Source of the DNA: Spartobacteria bacterium
GTDB taxonomy: Bacteria > Verrucomicrobiota > Verrucomicrobiia > Chthoniobacterales > UBA10450
Reading direction: 5' to 3'
Assembly (NCBI GenBank): GCA_021324035.1
Contig: JAJPJU010000056.1
Span: forward strand, 1 to 12,865
DNA: 12,865 nucleotides
The notes under the pieces were generated by a model that worked only from the letters and a program-made list of their open reading frames with translations, had not been told where the DNA came from and did no database searches. This document shows positions 7,409-12,865 of the stretch, piece after piece (position 1 is the stretch's first letter; the number at the start of each line of letters is the position of its first letter). A program made the translations under genes and the position numbers.

Positions 7409-8641
7409 GTGATTACATTCAAAGAGATTGAAACGGCCCGTGATCGCATCGAAGGCGCGGTGTTTGAATCAGCGTGTCATCGTTCGATTCCGCTGAGCGA
7501 AATCAGCGGCGCACAGGTTTTTTGCAAATTCGAGAATGCGCAACGCACCGGAAGTTTTAAAGAACGCGGCGCCCGTAACGCGCTGGCCCAGCTTTCGGCG
7601 GACCAGAAAAAACGAGGAGTAATTGCCGCTTCGGCCGGGAATCACGCTCAAGCTCTCGCTTACCAGGGAAAACTCCTTGGCATTCCGGCCACGGTTGTAA
7701 TGCCGCAATACGCACCGCTGATCAAAGTGACAAATTGTCAGCGGCTCGGCGCCACGGTTGTGCTTCACGGACACGATTTCGCCGAAGCAAAAGCCTACGC
7801 GCATGCTATCGCTGCCGAAAAAGGTCTCGCTTACATCGACGGTTACGACGACCCGGCAATCATTGCCGGCCAGGGAACTCTCGGTCTCGAAATTCTCAAT
7901 CAGGTGAAAGACGCCGACGCTGTGATCGTTCCAGTCGGTGGCGGCGGTTTGATCGCCGGCGTTTCACTGGCAATCAAAAGCGTGCGACCGCAAACCAAAG
8001 TCATCGCGGTGGAGGCGGAGAACGTCGCCAGTTTTTCAGCAGCACTGGATGCCGGCAAGCCAACCAGGATCGAATTGAAACCGACCCTCGCCGACGGTCT
8101 CGCGATCCCAATAGTCGGTGCGCACGCTTTTGCCATCGCTCGCGACCACGTCGATCAAACGGTCACAGTCAGCGAGGAAAAGATTGCGATTGCGATTCTG
8201 CGCCTCATTGAACTTGAGAAGACGGTTGTTGAAGGAGCGGGCGCCACGCCATTGGCCACGCTTCTTTCCGGAAAATTACCGGAGCTTTCGGGCAAGCGCG
8301 TTGTGCTTCCGCTATGCGGAGGAAACATTGACCCGAATATTCTCAGCCGCGTGATCGAGCACGGTCTGGTTGCGGATGGCCGCCTCTGCCGGTTCAGCGC
8401 TGTGATCAGCGATCGCCCGGGCGGCCTCGCGGTTCTGAGCAAACGGATCGCAGCCGCCGGCGCGAGCATAAAACAAATCGTTCACGATCGCGCATTCACC
8501 ACCTCCGATGTTTCGACGGTCAGTGTTCTTTGCACGATTGAGACGCGTAACCACGAACACTTCGCGCAAGTGCGCGCCCGATTGAAAGAGCACGGCATCG
8601 AAACACATCCGGGCCGTTCGCCGAACGGCCATGGCGATTGA
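7409..8641 (+). CDS. ilvA: Threonine dehydratase (threonine ammonia-lyase) with C-terminal ACT domain
   Basis: This cytoplasmic PLP enzyme converts threonine to 2-oxobutanoate and ammonia, either for isoleucine synthesis or for threonine breakdown. At 410 residues it has the length of the medium, single-ACT form. Visible are the PLP lysine K51 in TGSFKERGA (47-55), the SAGNHAQ substrate loop (75-81), the glycine-rich phosphate loop GGGGL (177-181) and CGGN (303-306). The ACT domain (about 326-398, starting RLCRFSAVISDRPGGL) suggests allosteric control by an amino acid, probably isoleucine or valine by family precedent. Serine dehydratase activity is possible. The start is GTG at 7409: an ATG seven bases earlier is in another frame and opens only a 9-codon frame. 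The GTG overlaps a small hairpin. No Shine-Dalgarno sequence is seen. It lies 41 bases after the kinase gene and 54 before gcvP. Confidence 0.9.
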   Translation: MITFKEIETARDRIEGAVFESACHRSIPLSEISGAQVFCKFENAQRTGSFKERGARNALAQLSADQKKRGVIAASAGNHAQALAYQGKLLGIPATVVMPQYAPLIKVTNCQRLGATVVLHGHDFAEAKAYAHAIAAEKGLAYIDGYDDPAIIAGQGTLGLEILNQVKDADAVIVPVGGGGLIAGVSLAIKSVRPQTKVIAVEAENVASFSAALDAGKPTRIELKPTLADGLAIPIVGAHAFAIARDHVDQTVTVSEEKIAIAILRLIELEKTVVEGAGATPLATLLSGKLPELSGKRVVLPLCGGNIDPNILSRVIEHGLVADGRLCRFSAVISDRPGGLAVLSKRIAAAGASIKQIVHDRAFTTSDVSTVSVLCTIETRNHEHFAQVRARLKEHGIETHPGRSPNGHGD

Positions 8642-8652
8642 GGTCAATCGCC
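8612..8652 (+). repeat. Two back-to-back inverted repeats at the end of ilvA
   Basis: The first hairpin has arms GGCCGTTC (8612-8619) and GAACGGCC (8623-8630) with a GCC loop. The second has arms GGCGATTGA (8633-8641) and TCAATCGCC (8644-8652) around GG; the inner A-T pair is probably open. The second includes the ilvA stop codon TGA (8639-8641). No T-run follows, so an intrinsic terminator is unlikely. mRNA stabilisation or reduced readthrough into gcvP is possible. Confidence 0.6.
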
Positions 8653-8695
8653 GCTACCAACTTGAAGCGCACTTCACGTTCCGTAATCTCTCTCA

Positions 8696-11590
8696 ATGCA
8701 CGCGCGTGAACAGTCCAATTCCGACATCACCGCCGACTTTTCGCGTCGTCATATCGGCCCAAACGACACGGAGACCGCGGATATGCTTCAAGCAGTCGGC
8801 TTCGATAATCTTGACGCGTTGATCGATGCAACGGTTCCGAAAAATATCAGGCTGAATCGCCCACTAAATTTGCCGGCCGCGAAGTCCGAAGCCGAAGCGC
8901 TTGCCGAACTGCGCGGAATCTCCACGAAAAATAAGGTCGCGAAATCATTTATCGGCGCCGGTTACTCCGATTGCATCACGCCTCCGGTCATTCAGCGAAA
9001 CATTCTCGAAAATCCGGGCTGGTACACGGCTTATACGCCGTATCAGGCCGAGCTCGCTCAGGGCCGGCTCGAAGCGCTCCTGAATTTTCAACAGATGATC
9101 ATGGATCTGACGAAACTCGACATCGCGAACGCATCGCTGCTCGATGAAGCGACTGCCGCCGCCGAAGCAATGGCTCTTTGTCATGCTTCCGTGCCGGATC
9201 GAAAAACTTTTTTTGTGGCTGACAATTGTCATCCCGAAACGATCGAGGTCGTCCAAACCCGGGCCAAGCCGCTCGGAATCGAAGTTAAGATCGACCACTT
9301 CGTGAAATTCAAATTCGACAACTCAGTTTTCGGCGCGCTGGTGCAATATCCGGCTACCGATGGCGCGATTTATGATTACAGCGAGTTCGTGCAAAACGCG
9401 CACAAAGCCGGCGCGCTCGTTGTCGTCGCGGCAGACATTCTCGCACTGACGTTGTTGAAAGCGCCGGGCGAATTCGGCGCGGACGTCGCAATTGGAAGTA
9501 CGCAGCGATTCGGCGTGCCGCTTGGGTTCGGTGGACCGCACGCCGCATATTTCGCAACGCGCGATCAATACAAACGCCACATGCCAGGCCGCCTGGTTGG
9601 CGTCTCACACGACGCAGAAGGACGCCCGGCTTATCGGCTGTCGCTGCAAACCCGCGAACAACACATCCGTCGCGACAAAGCCACCAGCAACATTTGCACG
9701 GCGCAGGTCCTTCTGGCGGTAATCGCATCGATGTACGCGGTTTATCACGGACCCAGTGGTTTGCGCGCGATCGCGGGACGAGTGCATCGTCGTGCGAGCC
9801 AGCTCGCCGAAGGCCTTCGGGCCCTTGGAATAAAGATCGCCCACGAAAACTTCTTCGACACCATCCGCGTCGAAGTTGAATCGAGCGCCGTCCTGCTCGA
9901 CCACGCGGAAAAAGCAGGATGCAATTTGCGCGCGCTGGGGCCGGCCGCGGTCGGGATTTCGGTCGACGAAACGACAACCCGTGGCGATCTCGAACTGGTG
10001 ATGTCAATCTTTCGCGGCACCCACGTTCGCGATTTAGCCAATGATGAAGAAGGCGACGTCCCGATCCACATTCCGCAATTCGCATTTCGCAATTCGCAAT
10101 TTCTGACCCATCCGGTATTCAACACTCACGACACGGAAACGGAAATGCTGCGCTATCTGCGAAAACTCGAGTCGCGCGATCTTTCACTGTGCCACTCGAT
10201 GATTCCGCTCGGCTCTTGCACGATGAAGTTAAACGCGACGGCGGAAATGTTTCCGATCTCGTGGCCGGAATTCGCGAAATTGCATCCGTTCGCACCGGCA
10301 GACCAAACTACCGGTTACGTTGAAATGTGCAGCCAGCTTGAGAATTGGCTCGCCGAAATCACTGGGTTCGCGGCGGTTTCTTTGCAGCCGAATGCCGGTT
10401 CGCAGGGCGAGTACGCCGGATTGCTGGCGATCCGCGAATACCATGCATCGCGCGGCGAACCGCATCGCAATATTTGTTTAATTCCAACTTCGGCGCACGG
10501 GACCAATCCGGCGAGCGCCGTCATGGCCGGACTCAAAGTCGTGCCGGTTGCCACGCTGAAAGATGGCGATATCGATCTGGCCGATCTACGCGCGAAGGCG
10601 GACACCCACGCACGTGATCTCGCGGCGTTAATGGTGACGTATCCGAGCACGCACGGCGTTTTCGAACCGACGATTCGCGAGATTTGCGAAATCGTCCACG
10701 CCCACGGCGGCCAGGTCTACATGGATGGCGCGAACATGAACGCCCAATGCGGCCTTTGCCGCCCCGGCGATTACGGAGCCGACGTTTGCCATCTGAATCT
10801 GCACAAAACGTTTTGCATTCCGCACGGCGGCGGCGGTCCCGGCGTCGGCCCAATCGGCGTGGCCAAACATCTCGTGCCGTTTCTTCCCGGAATTCCTTCT
10901 CTCAACTCTCAACAAACGCCAGTCCGGCTCGGACCGACTCTCAACTCTCCCGTCGGTCCTGTTGCCCAAGCGCCCTATGGCAGCGCAAGCATCCTGACCA
11001 TTTCGTGGATGTACATCCGGATGATGGGCGGGATCGGATTGAAACGAGCGAGCGAAATCGCCATCCTGAACGCGAATTACATCGCGAAACGGCTCGACCC
11101 GCATTTCCCCGTTTTGTTCAAAGGAAAACGCGGACTCGTCGCGCACGAATGCATCGTCGATCTCCGCCAATGGAAATCAGCGGGAATCGAAGTCGAAGAC
11201 GCGGCGAAGCGTTTAATGGATTACGGATTTCATGCGCCGACAGTTTCTTGGCCAGTCGCGGGGACGATGATGATCGAGCCGACCGAGAGCGAACCGAAAC
11301 ACGAGCTCGACCGTTTTTGCGACGCTATGATTTCAATTCGAGCGGAAATCGAAGCGGTCGCGACTGGAAAAATCGACAAGCAAAACAATCCGTTGAAAAA
11401 CGCGCCCCACACCACGCGCCAAATTGCTTCCGAAAAATGGGAGCGTCCTTACTCCCGCGAACAAGGCGCGTTTCCGGCGCCCTGGACCCGGGAACACAAG
11501 TTCTGGCCGTCGGTCGCGCGAATCGACAATGTCTACGGCGATCGAAATCTTTTCTGCTCCTGTCCGCCGATCGAAGAATTCGGCTCGTAG
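8696..11590 (+). CDS. gcvP: Glycine dehydrogenase (decarboxylating), P-protein of the glycine cleavage system
   Basis: GcvP decarboxylates glycine with PLP and passes the aminomethyl group to the lipoyl arm of H-protein. This is the single-chain form of 964 residues, close to the E. coli length (957), with both halves present. The N-terminus shows RRHIGP (17-22), TAYTPYQAELAQGRLEAL (111-128) and GVPLGFGGPHAA (273-284). The C-terminal half shows MIPLGSCTMKLNA (502-514), PNAGSQGEYAGL (565-576), SAHGTNPASA (599-608) and HLNLHKTFCIPHGGGGPG (699-716), with K704 as the PLP lysine. NLFCSCPPIEE closes the protein. The linker at 456-469 and a loop at 735-752 are encoded by simple-repeat DNA. gcvT, gcvH and lpd are not in the window, and no glycine riboswitch is visible in the 54-base gap. 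The start ATG has no clear ribosome binding site but places RRHIGP at the usual distance. Confidence 0.96.
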   Translation: MHAREQSNSDITADFSRRHIGPNDTETADMLQAVGFDNLDALIDATVPKNIRLNRPLNLPAAKSEAEALAELRGISTKNKVAKSFIGAGYSDCITPPVIQRNILENPGWYTAYTPYQAELAQGRLEALLNFQQMIMDLTKLDIANASLLDEATAAAEAMALCHASVPDRKTFFVADNCHPETIEVVQTRAKPLGIEVKIDHFVKFKFDNSVFGALVQYPATDGAIYDYSEFVQNAHKAGALVVVAADILALTLLKAPGEFGADVAIGSTQRFGVPLGFGGPHAAYFATRDQYKRHMPGRLVGVSHDAEGRPAYRLSLQTREQHIRRDKATSNICTAQVLLAVIASMYAVYHGPSGLRAIAGRVHRRASQLAEGLRALGIKIAHENFFDTIRVEVESSAVLLDHAEKAGCNLRALGPAAVGISVDETTTRGDLELVMSIFRGTHVRDLANDEEGDVPIHIPQFAFRNSQFLTHPVFNTHDTETEMLRYLRKLESRDLSLCHSMIPLGSCTMKLNATAEMFPISWPEFAKLHPFAPADQTTGYVEMCSQLENWLAEITGFAAVSLQPNAGSQGEYAGLLAIREYHASRGEPHRNICLIPTSAHGTNPASAVMAGLKVVPVATLKDGDIDLADLRAKADTHARDLAALMVTYPSTHGVFEPTIREICEIVHAHGGQVYMDGANMNAQCGLCRPGDYGADVCHLNLHKTFCIPHGGGGPGVGPIGVAKHLVPFLPGIPSLNSQQTPVRLGPTLNSPVGPVAQAPYGSASILTISWMYIRMMGGIGLKRASEIAILNANYIAKRLDPHFPVLFKGKRGLVAHECIVDLRQWKSAGIEVEDAAKRLMDYGFHAPTVSWPVAGTMMIEPTESEPKHELDRFCDAMISIRAEIEAVATGKIDKQNNPLKNAPHTTRQIASEKWERPYSREQGAFPAPWTREHKFWPSVARIDNVYGDRNLFCSCPPIEEFGS
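10071..10103 (+). repeat. Imperfect TTCGCAA tandem tract within gcvP
   Basis: The tract reads as TTCCGCAA, TTCGCA, TTTCGCAA, TTCGCAA and TTTC in succession, that is four imperfect copies of a 7-base unit. It encodes IPQFAFRNSQF, just before the conserved LTHPVFN of the second half of GcvP. It falls in the linker between the two halves, where sequence is poorly conserved. Confidence 0.7.
10899..10949 (+). repeat. 12-base direct repeat CTCTCAACTCTC flanking a small insertion in gcvP
   Basis: Identical copies lie at 10899-10910 and 10938-10949, 39 bases apart and so in the same reading frame. Both encode a leucine-asparagine-serine peptide (737-739 region and 749-751). Between and around them are inverted repeats GTCCG/CGGAC (10922-10926 and 10930-10934) and ACCGAC/GTCGGT (10933-10938 and 10952-10957). 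The segment lies after the PLP lysine, between the conserved PG and the APYGSAS motif. Confidence 0.7.
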
Positions 11591-11671
11591 AGCTGCGTCA
11601 TTTCGAACCTGATTGAGCAATTTCTTAGCATTTCTGAAAGACCGCTGAGCTTGATTGCGAACCAAGTGAAG

Positions 11672-12196
11672 ATGCTGCGAGGAATTGTCGCGTTATTTGT
11701 AGTAACCGCTTTGCTTGCCGGCGCGATTTACCTTTGCGCGCACCACGTTTGGAACCCCCTGCCGGTTGGCACAACGATCGACGGGATCACGGTGGAAAAA
11801 TCCGAGCGCCGGTTGTCGGTTTGGAAAGAGGGCCAGAAATTGAAAAGCTATCGCGTCGCCCTTGGCCGAAATCCGGTGGGAGCAAAAGAGGAGGAGGGCG
11901 ACATGAAAACGCCGGAAGGCTTTTACAAAATCGATAGTCGCAATCCGCACAGCGATTATCACCTTGCCCTTCACGTTTCGTATCCGTCAGAAGAAGATAC
12001 TGCCCGGGCGGCTGAACGTAAAGCGAACGCCGGGTTCGACATCATGATTCACGGAATTCGAAATGGCGCCGGCTGGATCGGCGCATTTCATCGACTGCAC
12101 GACTGGACTGCAGGTTGCATCGCCCTGACCGATGAAGAGATCGAAGAACTCTGGCGTGTTACCCCGGACGGCACACCGATCCAAATCCGACCCTGA
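11672..12196 (+). CDS. Membrane-anchored L,D-transpeptidase (YkuD domain)
   Basis: This 174-residue protein has an N-terminal hydrophobic segment (about 4-22, a signal anchor or signal peptide) and a YkuD catalytic domain (about 37-172). The catalytic signature is complete: IMIHG with H127, then H143 and DWTAGCIAL with the nucleophile C149 (144-152). The strand start VEKSERRLSVWKEGQ and the GDMKTPEGFYKI segment (76-87) match the substrate-side loops of this family. Such enzymes cross-link peptidoglycan through 3-3 bonds or attach proteins to it, in the periplasm. It is a short, single-domain form with no LysM or peptidoglycan-binding domain. I chose the ATG at 11672. In-frame TTG (11651) and GTG (11666) starts would add up to seven residues. 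It stands alone on this strand and converges on the lipoprotein gene. Confidence 0.88.
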   Translation: MLRGIVALFVVTALLAGAIYLCAHHVWNPLPVGTTIDGITVEKSERRLSVWKEGQKLKSYRVALGRNPVGAKEEEGDMKTPEGFYKIDSRNPHSDYHLALHVSYPSEEDTARAAERKANAGFDIMIHGIRNGAGWIGAFHRLHDWTAGCIALTDEEIEELWRVTPDGTPIQIRP

Positions 12197-12199
12197 TTT

Positions 12200-12682
12200 T
12201 CAGTGACGCCGGCCTGCTGGAATCTGAAACAACTGCGGCGGGCTCGGATAAGTTTGCGGCGCTGGCATCAAAGAAGATTCCGCCACATTCGACACGATCC
12301 GACCGTTTGATTCCCGCCGTAGAAAAGCTTTCACGCCAGTGTCTGAGCTTTCGCAAATGACCTGATATTTTGCCCCGGGTTCCAATGTAACGTTGAGCAC
12401 CAGCGGCGAGTCGGCCACACGGGCTCCAACAATCTTGTTCGATGCTTCGTAAGTAATTGTTAGGCGCCGCATTCCGGGATCGACGCTCAGATAATCGCCT
12501 CCTTTCACGGCCGAATCGATCGATTCGGAGTCAATCGCGACGATGTTAATTTGATCGCCGACTCCGAACGCGTGTGAAATCGGCATTCGCACCAGCGCCG
12601 GATTCTTTGAAGACGATGTGTAAACCTGCGCGCAGCCGACGATCGTGAAAACAATTGCGACCGAACATATGACGCCGCGCAT
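12200..12682 (-). CDS. Small lipoprotein of unknown function, predicted beta-sandwich
   Basis: This 160-residue protein has a lipoprotein signal peptide: hydrophobic 4-16 and the lipobox IVGC, with C17 as the lipidated cysteine. The mature part begins with a serine-rich linker. It then shows alternating strands with the pattern PGMRRLTITYE (69-79), LVLNVTLEPGAKYQVICE (94-111) and ESNGRIVSNVAE (124-135). This resembles the small beta-sandwich lipoproteins in which a PG-turn strand is followed by an aG-x-x-Y strand. The C-terminus (about 137-160) is proline-rich and probably disordered. I do not recognise a named family and cannot assign a role. It ends three bases from the L,D-transpeptidase stop on the opposite strand, and nine bases separate it from the gene upstream. 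No clear ribosome binding site precedes the ATG. Confidence 0.72.
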   Translation of the reverse strand: MRGVICSVAIVFTIVGCAQVYTSSSKNPALVRMPISHAFGVGDQINIVAIDSESIDSAVKGGDYLSVDPGMRRLTITYEASNKIVGARVADSPLVLNVTLEPGAKYQVICESSDTGVKAFLRRESNGRIVSNVAESSLMPAPQTYPSPPQLFQIPAGRRH

Positions 12683-12691
12683 GATGCGAAG

Positions 12692-12865
12692 CTAGGCCTC
12701 GGACGCCAGTTCCGGTTCCTGCTCGGCCCGAGTTGGAACAAGCCGCAATGCCGAGCCAGTCTTCTCGTCCGAGACTTCGTCGCCTTGTTCGTGATATTCG
12801 GCGTCAGCATTGACCTGCCAGAGATCGTACAGCTTCGCGTCGGCCAGAATATTTTCGACGCACAA
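12692..12865 (-). CDS. Unidentified protein, C-terminal 57 residues (5' end outside the window)
   Basis: An open frame enters from the window edge at 12865 and ends with TAG at 12694-12692. The visible tail starts LCVENILADAKLYDLWQVN and becomes strongly acidic and charged (EYHEQGDEVSDEK, RAEQEPELASEA), with no membrane segment. Codon use looks like that of the neighbours, and no stop interrupts the frame. The stop is nine bases upstream of the lipoprotein start on the same strand, so the two genes are probably co-transcribed. I do not recognise the family from this fragment. Confidence 0.55.
   Translation of the reverse strand: MCVENILADAKLYDLWQVNADAEYHEQGDEVSDEKTGSALRLVPTRAEQEPELASEA

Noticed and set aside
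8642..8695. Glycine riboswitch ahead of gcvP
   Set aside because: The gap is only 54 bases, too short for the aptamer, and the conserved core is not seen.
9354..10085. A 243-residue minus-strand frame inside gcvP
   Set aside because: It is arginine-rich with no domain pattern and lies entirely within conserved GcvP sequence; it is a shadow frame.
10684..11616. A 310-residue arginine-rich open frame overlapping gcvP on the same strand
   Set aside because: Its composition (dense R, P, S) is typical of a +1 reading of a GC-rich gene, and GcvP is conserved through the whole stretch.
12198..12230. Terminator between the convergent L,D-transpeptidase and lipoprotein genes
   Set aside because: Only a 6-bp TTTCAG/CTGAAA pairing with a 21-base loop is visible, which is too weak to call.

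Overview
The window is protein-coding bacterial DNA from end to end, moderately GC-rich, with nine confident or partial genes plus one unidentified 3' fragment. I see no tRNA, rRNA, CRISPR array or insertion sequence. The gene types suggest a Gram-negative soil bacterium: a Wzy-type exopolysaccharide export operon with an outer-membrane beta-barrel, lipoprotein and Sec signal peptides, a soluble PAS hybrid histidine kinase, and short simple-repeat tracts inside a conserved enzyme gene. Verrucomicrobiota is my best guess, as an impression from protein style only.

Positions 1-4647 are a minus-strand polysaccharide export operon, read right to left. It encodes an outer-membrane beta-barrel protein (4647-3313), a periplasmic OPX/Wza-like export protein (3281-2595), a Wzc-like tyrosine autokinase and co-polymerase (2593-416), and the start of a Wzx-like flippase (319-1, running off the edge). 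The OPX and kinase genes are separated by one base. The OPX protein is short and lacks the C-terminal helix that forms the outer-membrane pore in E. coli Wza, so the neighbouring barrel may supply that pore.

Positions 4648-4920 are a divergent intergenic region carrying a 7-bp hairpin and a 12-bp palindrome. To its right, on the plus strand, lie a secreted discoidin-like protein of unknown function (4921-5562) and a cytoplasmic PAS-HisKA-HATPase-REC hybrid kinase (5670-7367).

Positions 7409-11590 hold two plus-strand amino-acid genes: an ACT-domain threonine dehydratase (ilvA) and a full-length glycine decarboxylase (gcvP). Two back-to-back hairpins sit at the ilvA stop codon. The gcvP gene has two places where simple-repeat DNA has become coding sequence, one in the linker between its halves and one as a small loop insertion.

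Positions 11672-12865 hold an anchored L,D-transpeptidase (plus), a small lipoprotein of unknown function that converges on it with a 3-base gap (minus), and the C-terminal 57 codons of an unidentified minus-strand gene. No clearly novel system is evident. The points most worth checking are the OPX/barrel pairing, the repeat-derived segments of GcvP, and the cysteine-bearing loop of the hybrid kinase.
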